Source of the DNA: an uncultured bacterium
GTDB lineage: Bacteria > Cyanobacteriota > Vampirovibrionia > Obscuribacterales > Obscuribacteraceae
Direction: 5' to 3'
Assembly: GCA_903835185.1 (NCBI GenBank)
Contig: CAILLX010000087.1
Span: forward strand, 1-45,598
DNA: 45,598 nt
Part shown: one piece after another, positions 25,908 to 35,558 of the stretch
Position numbering within the stretch: the first letter of the stretch is position 1
How the letters are laid out: the number at the start of each line of letters is the position of its first letter
Position numbers and translations under genes: made by a program
The notes under the pieces: generated by a model
What the model saw: the letters and a program-made list of their open reading frames with translations, nothing else
Database searches by the model: none
Told to the model about the DNA's origin: nothing

Positions 25908-28655
25908 TTAATGCCCCTGAGTTCCCGGAGCCGGAAGCGAGTGGATGGCGGTCAATATCTCAGCTATTTTGGCTTTAGCAACTGGATTGAGAGCATCCTT
26001 AAGACGCAAGAAAGTTATCTTGGTGAAAATGTTATGCCGATCATGATAGTCAGGGACTCCCTGGGCACCTTCCAGATCAAGAAGAGACAGAGCGTTATCC
26101 ATACAGTAAGAGCTATATAGATTGCCGGATAGAGCAGTTTCAGCACCCATCTGCAAGCCTAAAGATCTACCCATCGACCCCACACTTATTGCCAGAGAAC
26201 GAGCCAACGAGTGTGCCACACGTCCATCCTGTCCGTCAGGCATCTCAATGGCAGTAAAAGCTGGAATAACAGGAGACTCGCTACCTTTTTGCACCCTGGA
26301 GAACATAGAGAGCATGTGTCCATATGCAAGACCGATGTTCTCCTGCGACAAGTTGCCGTCGCTGGTGCGCACCAACCCGGCTGTAATTTCGGCCAGACGA
26401 TCAGCAGGGATCAGCTTATCATCATCCTGTTCGCCCACATGCCAGTGTACACCAGGGACCTTGCCACCAATTTCGATACCAGCGAAAGCAGAATCACGCG
26501 AGCCAAACACCTTCAGAGCTGTAGACATAATCTTATAGCCATGATCAACTAACGACTCATGATACCAGTCTATGAAGTCACGCCCATATTGCATATTAAT
26601 ATGATTGTCGTGTTCGAAGAACTCATCCGCATTGTCTGGCGGCCCAATCTTAGCTGCAGTAAGTCCATCAATCTCCCAGGCTTTTGCCACAGCCGCAATA
26701 TCACCGCCATACTTCTGCAAAACATGTTTGCGGAAAGACTCTTTTGCCATTACCGAATAACACTGGAGCGCACCTCTGGTAGGATAGCCGGTGCCCTCAT
26801 CATGTGAATTGTAAGATGGCATTCTCAGCTCGCCTGCCGGACCTAAGCTGATATTGATTTCGGCGATATGCGGGGCATAATTTTGGTAGTGCTCCTGGAA
26901 CTTCTGCATCACATATTCATAATAAGGCAATGCCAGATCAGTTGCCCAACAAGAAACATACTCAGGACTGCTGTGCCCCTGCTCGCTTACATACTTGAGA
27001 GCTTCAGGATTTCTGCCAGGAGCATCTTTCGCCATATCAGCCCAGACCCAATTAGGCAGAGGCTCGCGAACTGTGTCACCAACATTGCCACCGCATGAAT
27101 GGAAAGACAAGATAGGCGTCCACTTGAGCCCAGCCTTAACAATGTGTGCAGCTAGCTTGTCATAATACGACCAATCAAAAACACCTTTGTTCGGTTCAAT
27201 AACATTCCACCAGACATCTGTAGAGATGCTGTGCAACCCCAACTCTTTGGCATCAGCCAGGTCTTTATCAAAATCGGCCCAGGCTCTGACAGACGCAGCG
27301 CTTTCAAGTCGCCGCGGGTTGCCAACTTCTAGCGGACCCATAGCGCTTAAGGTAACATTGCCACCATTGAGTTTGAACGGTTCAGTATAACCTTCACCGC
27401 ACCATGTGCTCAGAGGATGCCAGCCGGCTGACAAAAGCAGTCTGTTTTCCGGTCCTGTCTGCAGCCATACCTTACCTGCCGCTTCCCCAAAGACATGTTT
27501 GGCTCTCTGCTCACCACTGAGGTTCTCCGGATAGCAGGAGGCTACCAGGTCAGCGTTCCGGGACTCGGGCAAAAGAGCGTGATCTGCCATACGCAATCGT
27601 TGGACAAAGAGCTTGCGCTCCTGCCCTGTGCCCCTAGATGCCCAGGACTGCTCAGACAGCTCGCGGACAGTAAGCATCGCTGCTGGTGCCTTCCCAGCAC
27701 GAAAAGCTTCTAGCGCATCATGCCCGGACACGATTTGAAACTCTCGAGGGATCCAGTTACCAGACACTGGAGGTTTTGCTGCAAGATCCTCTGCCTCCAG
27801 ACCGGACAGCTGGTGCAACTTATTTATGCTCTTGCGCAGGCGGCCCATAACAGATCTGGCTTGAATCTGAGTAGACCTGGACCCTAGTCCTGCTGCTGCT
27901 GCATCCAGTCCTGCCTGCAGGGCGGTTCTCTCAAATATTCTGCCAAAATCAAATCCTTTGCCTTCTGCCCTCTGGCGTTCAATTTCACCAGCAGCACCAT
28001 TTACGGCACCAAACGAGCCTCCCATCAACGATGCAGCTGCCAGCTCGCTGCGTCCGAAAAGTCCGCTACCAGCCTTAAACAGCCCGTGACCGGCAGCAAA
28101 AATAACTCCTTCAGCTAGCCATGTCTCGCGATTGTTCAGTTCATCGGCTGCCAATCCGACCAGGCGTGACGGTTTTGTGAAAGTTTCTCTCTGAAAAACA
28201 GCTTCAGCTCCCCGGGAACTCATACCCATGAGCACTCCCTTGAGTGGAGTCAAGATTGGCTTTTCTCCAACCAGTCCAAAGAGTTTCTTGATGGACCCGC
28301 CCTTAGCTGCTCCCAAAGCGAAGTCTTCTATTTGAGTCAACTTACTTCGGTCATCAGGAGAGGCTTGTGCTAATCCATAAACCAGAAATGTACCTGCCAA
28401 GCCAAACTTGCCGCCGGCAAAGAGTGTGGCAGTCTTAGCAAACTCACAGGCATAGTGGTCAACCTCAGCGAGCTTCTTCTTGTCGGTAATAAAAGTCGAA
28501 GAGATGTAATCCACTCCGACTTCCAGATAGCTGCGATGCCTTTCTGGTCGGTGAATAGTGGGTGCACTGTTGCCATTGGCTTCCAGACTAAGAGTATTTT
28601 GAGACTGGTGGGCCTCTATGCTGGTTGGCAAACTTTCAAATTTGGGCTCAGCCAT
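25908..28655 (-). CDS. GH14 beta-amylase fused to a large unassigned N-terminal region
   Basis: Residues ~455-900 form a glycoside hydrolase family 14 domain, which releases maltose from the non-reducing ends of alpha-1,4-glucans. Landmarks are TDVWWNVIEP, WTPILSFHSCGGNVGD, the acid Glu609 in LGPAGELRMPSY and the base Glu804 in PAFTAIEMPDG, equivalent to soybean Glu186 and Glu380. Residues 1-450 are not GH14. They are Ala/Gly-rich with amphipathic stretches (ASLMGGSFGAVNGAAGEIER), and I recognise no known domain. There is no signal peptide, so action on intracellular glycogen is possible. Most bacterial GH14 enzymes are secreted and about 500-600 residues, so this 915-residue form is unusual. 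The gene stands alone. Confidence 0.88.
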   Translation of the reverse strand: MAEPKFESLPTSIEAHQSQNTLSLEANGNSAPTIHRPERHRSYLEVGVDYISSTFITDKKKLAEVDHYACEFAKTATLFAGGKFGLAGTFLVYGLAQASPDDRSKLTQIEDFALGAAKGGSIKKLFGLVGEKPILTPLKGVLMGMSSRGAEAVFQRETFTKPSRLVGLAADELNNRETWLAEGVIFAAGHGLFKAGSGLFGRSELAAASLMGGSFGAVNGAAGEIERQRAEGKGFDFGRIFERTALQAGLDAAAAGLGSRSTQIQARSVMGRLRKSINKLHQLSGLEAEDLAAKPPVSGNWIPREFQIVSGHDALEAFRAGKAPAAMLTVRELSEQSWASRGTGQERKLFVQRLRMADHALLPESRNADLVASCYPENLSGEQRAKHVFGEAAGKVWLQTGPENRLLLSAGWHPLSTWCGEGYTEPFKLNGGNVTLSAMGPLEVGNPRRLESAASVRAWADFDKDLADAKELGLHSISTDVWWNVIEPNKGVFDWSYYDKLAAHIVKAGLKWTPILSFHSCGGNVGDTVREPLPNWVWADMAKDAPGRNPEALKYVSEQGHSSPEYVSCWATDLALPYYEYVMQKFQEHYQNYAPHIAEINISLGPAGELRMPSYNSHDEGTGYPTRGALQCYSVMAKESFRKHVLQKYGGDIAAVAKAWEIDGLTAAKIGPPDNADEFFEHDNHINMQYGRDFIDWYHESLVDHGYKIMSTALKVFGSRDSAFAGIEIGGKVPGVHWHVGEQDDDKLIPADRLAEITAGLVRTSDGNLSQENIGLAYGHMLSMFSRVQKGSESPVIPAFTAIEMPDGQDGRVAHSLARSLAISVGSMGRSLGLQMGAETALSGNLYSSYCMDNALSLLDLEGAQGVPDYHDRHNIFTKITFLRLKDALNPVAKAKIAEILTAIHSLPAPGTQGH

Positions 28656-28955
28656 ATTATGCGGACTCTTCCTGCAGCCGAGGTAATTGACATTACATTA
28701 CATTTAAAGCCAGCACTGCAGCAATGGCAGAATTCCCACTAACTGCGTTAAGGCGCATTGATTTAGTTAGCCGGACATCCGCAGTGCCGGAATCTGCTCT
28801 CCAGAGGCTCGTTTCCTTTACTACGTGACCTTCCCATTGACTGAGCATGAGAGTTGTCTTATGGTGCTTGCTGTGGGCAGCGCACCAAGACTTCGGCGAA
28901 TACAAATTTGTGCATGCGGAGCTTGTGAAGAGGTGGTTTCGGAGGGAATTGTTGA
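28656..28955. other. Intergenic region between divergent genes
   Basis: About 300 bases that should hold the promoter of the beta-amylase gene (minus) and of the small WFW protein (plus). A 46-codon plus-strand ORF (28847-28987) gives a protein-like peptide (DFGEYKFVHAELVKRWF) but has no ribosome binding site and overlaps the next gene, so it is not called. The minus strand has a TAATGTAATG direct repeat close to the beta-amylase start. Confidence 0.4.
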
Positions 28956-29279
28956 ATGATAGTTGCAGAGCGGAAGACAACAAATAAGCACGAAGAGCAG
29001 CTCACTGAAGTTCACCAGTGGTTCTGGGACGGCTTCACACTGTCCCCGCCAGATAAATCAGAACAAGCGAAGGAACATTCTCACAAGGCACCATTCTGGC
29101 AAGATCTTTTAAAGACTGTGCACGAGTGGAAGAAGACTACCGGCGCAAACTCAGGCGATCTTCATAAATGGTTTTGGAAAGACTTTGTCTTGACCCCTCG
29201 CAAGCATGCAGTACACTGGCACACACTATCGCAATCGGTCGGACATCTGTGCTCGGGAGAGTGCACAGATCCTGCATAG
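28956..29279 (+). CDS. Small protein with duplicated WFW motif, 107 aa
   Basis: The family is unknown. Two copies of an unusual aromatic motif are seen: EVHQWFWDGFTLSPP near residue 18 and DLHKWFWKDFVLTPR near residue 67. A partial third copy (LLKTVHEWKKT) lies between them. The consensus is H-x-W-F-W-x-x-F-x-L-[ST]-P. The protein is hydrophilic and rich in His and Lys, without signal peptide or membrane helix. GGAGGG lies about nine bases before the ATG, supporting translation. Internal duplication of a conserved motif argues for a real protein, possibly a small binding module. Confidence 0.6.
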   Translation: MIVAERKTTNKHEEQLTEVHQWFWDGFTLSPPDKSEQAKEHSHKAPFWQDLLKTVHEWKKTTGANSGDLHKWFWKDFVLTPRKHAVHWHTLSQSVGHLCSGECTDPA

Positions 29280-29325
29280 ACTGCCTGCGTTAAACAAGCA
29301 CAGCCATCTCCATTCAGACGACGCG

Positions 29326-30852
29326 TTAATCTGTCTTAAAACTCTTGCCACGAGCCAGATCTGCGAAGGGATCAGGTTCTGCTGTCCGCCTGTCAGTTGT
29401 CTTTGATGTGTTCGCGTGTTGCGCTACAGATTTGGGCCGTTTTGCCGCAGGAATCCTTTGGGCTGTTTTCTTCACTGGTGCAACTTCGGCAGGCTCGTGC
29501 AGAGTGTGTTTGGCTGGATGGAGTGCCGCTGTCCCTGGGTGCACCAGAGTTTTGTTCGCTGCTTTACCGGATGGCGCTTTGCTCTTTAGTTCCGCCTGCT
29601 CTGGAGAAGCCTTTCCATTGCCGACAGTTGCGCCGGGTCGAGCTGTGTTACATTCTCCCCCTGTGGTCGGAACCGCTGTAGACGGCGTGGTAGGAGCTGT
29701 TCTGCCCTTATTAAAATTAATCCAGGACAGCATTCCACCCACTGCTAAAAGGCAAGCTGCCGCTGCAATCAGGAACAGTTTCCACCTGGGCTTGGCTGGC
29801 TGGCGTACCGGAACTTTGAATGCTTCCAGAGCAGGAGATGTTGTGCGCAGCGACATGCTCTTAGTTGGTCTGGGAATGGCCAGCTCAAGCTCCTGCTCAA
29901 GTTCAGCCATACTCTGATGCCGCTCCGCAGGCTCTTTTCTAAGTGCCCGAAAGACTACCCGTTCAAGACGTTCAGGTATATAGAGGTCAGGACGCACACC
30001 GCTAAAAGGCGGGGGCGTCTCGCTTATATGCTTCTGCATCGTGTCGACCATTGTTTTACCCAACAGCGGCAGCCTGCCGGTGAGAGTTTCGTAAAGAACA
30101 ACTCCCATTGAATAAATGTCTGACGGCGGTCCAAGCCGCAGCCCCATGCATTGCTCAGGGCTCATATACACCGGACTACCGCATACTTCTCCAGTCTGGG
30201 TCAACCGTTGTGATTCCGAATCTTCCACGCTACCGATTAACTTAGCAACGCCAAAATCCACTACCTTGACAAAATCTTTTGTCTCATCAGTTTCAATCAG
30301 CATTATATTGCCAGGCTTAAGATCCCTGTGGATGACACCATTGCGATGGGCGTGTTCAAGTGCTCGGCATGCTTGAGTAGTAATTTTGACAGTCCTGTCG
30401 GTTCCAACGTGCCCATCTTTCTTAATTACATCTGCCAGACTTATCCCGACCAGATAATCCATCACCAGGTAAGGCTGTCCATTGGGAGAGACGCCAAAAT
30501 CGAACAAAGTAATTACGTTAGGATGCTTGAGGCGGCAGGCAGCTCTGGCTTCCTGCTGAAACCGCTTCACACTCTGAGAGTCAGAGATGAGATCAGCCTT
30601 CAACATTTTGATGGCCACATCTCTCTCCATGAGCTCATGTCTGGCTTTGTAGACATTGCCCATGCCGCCCTGTCCAATGAGTGAGATGATGTGATAACGC
30701 TCAGCCAGCCTGCTGCCTATGAGCGGATCTTGTGCCAGCGGAATAAGGACAGTACCGTCATGCGGGCAAACGTTTACTACGCCCGTAAATTCACGGCTGC
30801 AGCTGAGACATACCTTTTTAGACACCCTGCCCTTTATCTCTTCCGAAACCAC
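29326..30852 (-). CDS. Ser/Thr protein kinase with N-terminal zinc ribbon and TM anchor
   Basis: The N-terminus has a zinc-ribbon-like motif (CLSCSREF, later CPHDG). The Hanks kinase domain spans about residues 50-320, with GQGGMG, the ATP lysine in VAIKML, HRDLKPGN, DFG in VVDFGVAK and GSPVYMSPEQ. A membrane helix follows (LFLIAAAACLLAVGGMLSWI), then an Ala/Pro/Lys-rich tail of about 120 residues outside the membrane. No sensor domain such as PASTA is seen. GTG 30852 is preferred because AAAGGA lies eight bases upstream. It is a single-gene unit, divergent from nothing recognisable at its 5' side. Confidence 0.92.
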   Translation of the reverse strand: MVSEEIKGRVSKKVCLSCSREFTGVVNVCPHDGTVLIPLAQDPLIGSRLAERYHIISLIGQGGMGNVYKARHELMERDVAIKMLKADLISDSQSVKRFQQEARAACRLKHPNVITLFDFGVSPNGQPYLVMDYLVGISLADVIKKDGHVGTDRTVKITTQACRALEHAHRNGVIHRDLKPGNIMLIETDETKDFVKVVDFGVAKLIGSVEDSESQRLTQTGEVCGSPVYMSPEQCMGLRLGPPSDIYSMGVVLYETLTGRLPLLGKTMVDTMQKHISETPPPFSGVRPDLYIPERLERVVFRALRKEPAERHQSMAELEQELELAIPRPTKSMSLRTTSPALEAFKVPVRQPAKPRWKLFLIAAAACLLAVGGMLSWINFNKGRTAPTTPSTAVPTTGGECNTARPGATVGNGKASPEQAELKSKAPSGKAANKTLVHPGTAALHPAKHTLHEPAEVAPVKKTAQRIPAAKRPKSVAQHANTSKTTDRRTAEPDPFADLARGKSFKTD

Positions 30853-30963
30853 ACCGACTGTCCTTTAGGGCCAATTCTGGCAGCCTCGACTATTTGTCGC
30901 AACAGTTATTTACCCCTGCTCAACACTTGATAATCGTTAAGCCACTCCCCTATATCTCTTCAC

Positions 30964-32232
30964 TCACTGGCTCACCGGGCTTATCGCCCCTGAAGCTACC
31001 TGATAAATTGTCGCATCTTCCAGCCAGGATGAGTCAAACCCGGACAGATGAGTAGTTGTAATGAGCGTCTGAGCCGCAGATCCCACTACAGAGAGCAAGA
31101 GCCGCTGGCGGCTTGCGTCCAGCTCGGCCATTACATCGTCCAGAATAAGCACAGGTGTCTCATCAAGAGCTTCTGTCAAGCGCTCCAGTTCTGCCAGTTT
31201 CAAAGAAAGGACAAGACTGCGTTGCTGCCCCTGGCTGGCAAAGCTCACCGCAGAAGCGTTGTTCAAGCGCAAGACAATGTCGTCTCGATGTGGTCCAATC
31301 AAGCTTTGTTTACGGGCCAGTTCTTCACCCCGGCGCTCCTTGAGAAGCCTGAGCAGCATGAGAGCAACTTCTGCCTCCTCTGCTTGAAGAAGATCGTTTA
31401 CTGATTGGGGTTGCTGAGAGCTTTGGTCTGTCGGGATATCCTCGCCATACTCAGCTGGCTCACCATGCTGGTCCTGGCGCGGCTCTGGCGCCTTAAAAAA
31501 ATAATCTGCCTGCAGCAGCTCTTTACGTCCGGACAGAAAGCTTTGATGCTGCTGCGCAACTGGGAGCAGCTCGGCAATTAAATTGAGACGCTCCCTAATA
31601 ATGCGGGCGCCAAACCTGGCTAGCTGCTTATCCCAGACCAGCAACTGCTCCTGGTCTGACACAGTGAGTCGACCTCTCTCGCAAAGGTTTTTCAAAAGCC
31701 TGTTCCTTTGAGCAATTACTTTTTGATAGCTACTGACAACATCATGGAAAGCTGGTCTCAAGCGCAAGATCACTTGATCAATCCAGTCACGCCTGCTTTT
31801 GGGACCGCCTCGCAATAAATTCAAGTCTTGACTCTGGAAACTAACTGCCACCAGATGACCGAGGAGAGCTTTGCTCTGTCCATAACTAACACCGTTAACT
31901 TTCACCTGCCGGCTAAGCAATGCCCGCCCTGGCTGCGAGGCAATTCTCATAGAGACAGTCTCCGCTTCTCCCTGGCGCAGGAAGGAGAGTTCAAGAGACA
32001 TATAATCCTGCCCCCAGAGTATTAGATCTGAATCATGGGTGGCTCTGCTTGACCTGGCGTTACTGGCAATCTCAATTGCTTCCAAGAAATTGCTCTTACC
32101 CTGAGCATTCTCCCCGAGGAGAATTGTCTTACCTGCATTTAAGGCTACTTGAACTGTGCTGTAGTTGCGGAAGTTGTTCAGGGAGACCTGAGTAACAGTC
32201 ATAGCTCGTGTGCCGGTTCTCAATCCAGGCAT
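30964..32232 (-). CDS. recF: DNA replication and repair protein RecF
   Basis: This SMC-like ATPase loads RecA at gapped DNA with RecO and RecR. Seen: the N-terminal LNNFRNY signature, Walker A GENAQGKSNFLEA, the RecF motif DLNLLRGGPKSRRDWID, the ABC-type signature region SFASQGQQRSLVLSLKLAE, and Walker B ILDDVMAELD. At 422 residues it is longer than the usual ~370; an acidic Gln/Glu-rich insert near residues 245-275 explains much of the excess. The start at 32232 has AAGGAGA five bases upstream. It lies close to gyrB, a common bacterial neighbourhood, but on the opposite strand and without dnaA or dnaN in the window. Confidence 0.95.
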   Translation of the reverse strand: MPGLRTGTRAMTVTQVSLNNFRNYSTVQVALNAGKTILLGENAQGKSNFLEAIEIASNARSSRATHDSDLILWGQDYMSLELSFLRQGEAETVSMRIASQPGRALLSRQVKVNGVSYGQSKALLGHLVAVSFQSQDLNLLRGGPKSRRDWIDQVILRLRPAFHDVVSSYQKVIAQRNRLLKNLCERGRLTVSDQEQLLVWDKQLARFGARIIRERLNLIAELLPVAQQHQSFLSGRKELLQADYFFKAPEPRQDQHGEPAEYGEDIPTDQSSQQPQSVNDLLQAEEAEVALMLLRLLKERRGEELARKQSLIGPHRDDIVLRLNNASAVSFASQGQQRSLVLSLKLAELERLTEALDETPVLILDDVMAELDASRQRLLLSVVGSAAQTLITTTHLSGFDSSWLEDATIYQVASGAISPVSQ

Positions 32233-32253
32233 TAGGTCTCCTTAATAAGGAAG

Positions 32254-33249
32254 CTAGGTTTTACAGCTGTTGGCAAGCACAGTGTAACCGGGTCCGCCAG
32301 GAAAGAGCTGGCGTGCCGACAGGCAATCCTTACTGATCTGTCTCTTGAGATCATTTATACAGGCAAACTTAGTCTCATTTCTTAGAAATTGCCAGAACTC
32401 AACCTGTATAGACTGCCCATACAACTCTCCCTGGAAATCAAGGATATGCACTTCGGCTGTCAAAAATGCTCCAGCCGTGACAGTCGGGCGATAACCAAGA
32501 TTAACTACGGCAGGCAACCTAGAACCGTCAGGCAAGCAAGCCAACCCTGCATAGACACCACGTCCGGGCAAGATCTGAGTATCTGAAATAAACAAGTTGG
32601 CAGTGGGAAAGCCAAGCTTTCGACCGCGCCGGTCTCCCTGTATAACCTCACTGGCAACTGTAAAAGTCCGTCCTAAAAGCTTGCGAGCGACACCCACATC
32701 TCCCTTGACCAGAGCCTCGCGAATACGCGAACTGGACACTTCCAATCCATCAAGCAAGAGCGGCTGGACAACGCCAACCTCAAAAGCAAACTTGTACCCG
32801 AGCTGCTCTAACAAGGCTGGGTTGCCTTCACGATTACTCCCGAAGTGATGGTTAAAACCAACTGCTACACAGCGAGCCCCCAAAGACTTGACTAGAACTG
32901 TCTCAACATATCTGCTTGGACTGAGGCGGCACAGCTCGTCAGTAAAGCTTAAGACAAGTGTGGCATCTAAACCGAGTTGGGCAAAAAGAGCCAGGCGCTG
33001 CTCCAGCGTTGTCAAAAGAGCTGGCGACTTCCCGAGTGTCAACAGTCGTGGGTGTTCCTTAAAGGTTACTACAGCAGCGGGGATACCAAGGCGCCGTCCA
33101 TCCTCGACAGCTTTCTTTATGACAGCCTGATGCCCGCAATGTACTCCGTCAAAATAACCTAATGCCAGAGCCGATTGCTTGAGCAGTCCAGGTTTAGATT
33201 CGTAATATATATCCACGGCAGTACGCTTGTGAAACTTAAAGGCAATCAA
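32254..33249 (-). CDS. ribF: Bifunctional riboflavin kinase/FMN adenylyltransferase
   Basis: RibF converts riboflavin to FMN and then FAD. The N-terminal adenylyltransferase domain has ALGYFDGVHCGHQ (the HxGH-type nucleotide site), VTFKEHP and SSSRIREAL. The C-terminal riboflavin kinase domain has GDRRGRKLGFPTANL and PAVVNLGYRPT. Length (331) is normal. The ORF begins with TTG and has no clear ribosome binding site; a GTG about 12 codons in is an alternative, so the start is uncertain. It lies 21 bases upstream of recF and is probably co-transcribed with it. Confidence 0.95.
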   Translation of the reverse strand: MIAFKFHKRTAVDIYYESKPGLLKQSALALGYFDGVHCGHQAVIKKAVEDGRRLGIPAAVVTFKEHPRLLTLGKSPALLTTLEQRLALFAQLGLDATLVLSFTDELCRLSPSRYVETVLVKSLGARCVAVGFNHHFGSNREGNPALLEQLGYKFAFEVGVVQPLLLDGLEVSSSRIREALVKGDVGVARKLLGRTFTVASEVIQGDRRGRKLGFPTANLFISDTQILPGRGVYAGLACLPDGSRLPAVVNLGYRPTVTAGAFLTAEVHILDFQGELYGQSIQVEFWQFLRNETKFACINDLKRQISKDCLSARQLFPGGPGYTVLANSCKT

Positions 33250-33373
33250 TCATATTATGTCAGTTAAAAGATGCGGCGGTTTTCCAACTGGCACCTACTT
33301 AACAAGACTAGCTATATTTCATGAGCATCTGCCTAAATAGTGCTGCAACGCTGTGCACAGCTGAGCTACTCAC

Positions 33374-33402
33374 CTGAAGAGGCTGCTCGTGTGTGCTAAA
33401 AT
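33374..33402 (+). promoter_or_regulatory. Candidate extended -10 promoter of gyrB
   Basis: TGCTAAAAT (33394-33402) is an extended -10 element, with a partial -35 match CTGAAG 17 bases upstream. It lies about 90 bases before gyrB in the 243-base gap shared with the divergent ribF-recF unit. Confidence 0.4.
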
Positions 33403-33492
33403 TGAGCGATACTCTAGCTTACGAACGGCTGGAACTGAGCTCATTACGCTTGATTTGCGTAAGTGAGATGGTAATCTTTTTCAAAAAGTAAC

Positions 33493-35529
33493 ATGGCAAA
33501 TACAAGACAGAACACTTTGAACGGCGGAAGCGAAATCACAAACGGACAGACAGGTTCCAGCGACTACACAGCCTCGACAATAGATGTATTAGAAGGTCTG
33601 GAAGCAGTTCGAGTTCGCCCTGGTATGTATATAGGCAGCACCGGTCCACGAGGGTTGCATCATCTGGTCTACGAAATTGTCGACAATTCGGTAGACGAAG
33701 CTCTGGCCGGCTACTGCAAGAACATCGAAGTATCAATTAACGAAGATGATTCAATCACAGTCACTGATGACGGGCGCGGCATCCCGGTAGATATAGTGGA
33801 GAAGACTGGTAAAAGCGGTGTCGAGACTGTCTTTACAGTTCTGCATGCCGGCGGAAAATTTGGCGGTGGCGGCTATAAAGTATCAGGCGGTTTGCATGGC
33901 GTAGGCGCATCAGTTGTCAACGCTCTTTCAGAGAAATTAGAGGTCGACGTTCACCGCGACAACAAGATTTACAGGCAGATATACCGCCGTGGCAAACCGG
34001 ATGGCATTCTCACTGTTATCGGAAGCACAGATAAGAGAGGAACAAAAGTCACTTTCTGGCCTGATGACGAGATTTTCGGCGATGTCAATGAAGACAACGA
34101 GCGTGTCAAGATTGTCGTAGATTATGATGTCCTGGTTACACGCCTGCGCGAAATGGCGTTCCTTAACAAAGGCTTGCGTATTACTCTGGCCGACCTGCGT
34201 AACGAAAAGAAGTCTGACGAGTATTATTATGAAGGCGGCATCGCCAGCTATGTTGAGTACTTAAACGACACCAGAACCACTATTCACAAACCACCTGTCT
34301 ACTTTGAACAGGAACGCGACTCGGTAGTAGTGGAATGTGCTCTGCAATGGACAGATATGTATGCTGAGTCCATTTACTCTTTCGTCAATAATATTCACAC
34401 TCACGATGGTGGCACACACCTCACCGGGTTCCGCAACGCTTTAACACGCATCATTAATGAGTACTCCCGCAAATCCGGTCTCGTTAAAGACAGTGATGCC
34501 AACTTCACTGGAGAAGATGTTCGCGAAGGTTTGACTGCCATCATTTCAGTCAAAGTTTCCGAGCCACAGTTTGAAGGACAGACTAAAGAGAGACTGGGCA
34601 ACCGTGAGGTACAGGGCATTTCTCAGTCAGTAACGTCTGAAAAACTGAGCGACTGGCTGGAGCTCAATCCCAAACCGGCAAAAGACATCATCAACAAAGC
34701 GATTCAATCTCGCCAGGCGCGCGAGGCTGCACACAAAGCTAAGGCGCTGGTCAGACGTCAGTCAGCTCTGGAAAACTCTTCACTTCCAGGCAAACTTGCA
34801 GACTGCGCTGATCGTGATCCTACCCGCTGTGAGATTTATCTGGTGGAAGGTGACTCTGCCGGCGGTAGCGCTAAACAGGGACGCAACAGATCGTTTCAAG
34901 CAATTCTTCCATTACGCGGCAAAATTCTAAATGTTGAGCGTGTACAGCCATCCAAGATTTATGACAACGCTGAGATACAGGCGATGATTCAGGCTCTCGG
35001 ACTGTTCGTGAAGGATGAAGAAGATGAGTCAGGTGGCAAAGAAGCAGGACTGCTTCGTCCTAACGCCGAGAATCTCGATCTGGCCAAACTGCGCTATCAC
35101 AAAGTGATCATCATGACAGACGCTGATGTGGACGGCAGTCATATCAGGACACTGCTTCTCACTTTCTTTTTCCGTTATGCCCGACAACTGGTTGAGCAAG
35201 GTTATGTCTTCATAGCCCAACCGCCACTATACAAAGTCGAGAAAGGCAAAAAGGTGGAGTACTGTTTCAACGAGCACAAGCTGGAAGCAGTGCTGGCTGA
35301 GTTTGGAGACAAAGCAATCATCCAGCGTTTCAAAGGCTTAGGCGAAATGATGCCGCAACAGCTCTGGGAAACTACAATGAACCCGGAAACTCGCACCTTA
35401 AAGCAAGTAACAGTCGATGATGCCTCCGAAGCAGACCATATTTTTGACCTTTTGATGGGTGAAGCAGTTGGTCCGCGCCGTGAGTTCATCGAGAAGCATG
35501 CCCACCTGGTTGGCAATCTCGACGTTTAG
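33493..35529 (+). CDS. gyrB: DNA gyrase subunit B
   Basis: This is the ATPase subunit of the type II topoisomerase that introduces negative supercoils with GyrA. Seen: [16 protein letters not shown], the Bergerat-fold residues [13 protein letters not shown] and DDGRGIPVD, the ATP lid [20 protein letters not shown] motifs [17 protein letters not shown] and [17 protein letters not shown], and the C-terminal [19 protein letters not shown]. Length (678) is near the common ~640, with a 27-residue polar N-terminal extension before the conserved core. [10 protein letters not shown] favours GyrB over ParE. Upstream sequence lacks a strong ribosome binding site. Confidence 0.97.
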   Translation: MANTRQNTLNGGSEITNGQTGSSDYTASTIDVLEGLEAVRVRPGMYIGSTGPRGLHHLVYEIVDNSVDEALAGYCKNIEVSINEDDSITVTDDGRGIPVDIVEKTGKSGVETVFTVLHAGGKFGGGGYKVSGGLHGVGASVVNALSEKLEVDVHRDNKIYRQIYRRGKPDGILTVIGSTDKRGTKVTFWPDDEIFGDVNEDNERVKIVVDYDVLVTRLREMAFLNKGLRITLADLRNEKKSDEYYYEGGIASYVEYLNDTRTTIHKPPVYFEQERDSVVVECALQWTDMYAESIYSFVNNIHTHDGGTHLTGFRNALTRIINEYSRKSGLVKDSDANFTGEDVREGLTAIISVKVSEPQFEGQTKERLGNREVQGISQSVTSEKLSDWLELNPKPAKDIINKAIQSRQAREAAHKAKALVRRQSALENSSLPGKLADCADRDPTRCEIYLVEGDSAGGSAKQGRNRSFQAILPLRGKILNVERVQPSKIYDNAEIQAMIQALGLFVKDEEDESGGKEAGLLRPNAENLDLAKLRYHKVIIMTDADVDGSHIRTLLLTFFFRYARQLVEQGYVFIAQPPLYKVEKGKKVEYCFNEHKLEAVLAEFGDKAIIQRFKGLGEMMPQQLWETTMNPETRTLKQVTVDDASEADHIFDLLMGEAVGPRREFIEKHAHLVGNLDV

Positions 35530-35558
35530 ACTCAGACTGTTTGTATATAGGGCTTACC

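Noticed and set aside
25857..26120. Plus-strand ORF near a strong AGGAGG at the 3' end of the beta-amylase gene
   Set aside because: The AGGAGG is followed by an ATG that meets a stop after four codons, and the longer ORF is antisense to GH14 coding sequence.
28847..28987. 46-codon ORF upstream of the WFW protein
   Set aside because: It looks protein-like but has no ribosome binding site and overlaps the start of a better-supported gene.
29345..29917. 190-codon plus-strand ORF antisense to the zinc-ribbon kinase
   Set aside because: It is the complement of the low-complexity tail and TM region of a clear kinase. Its composition is artefactual.
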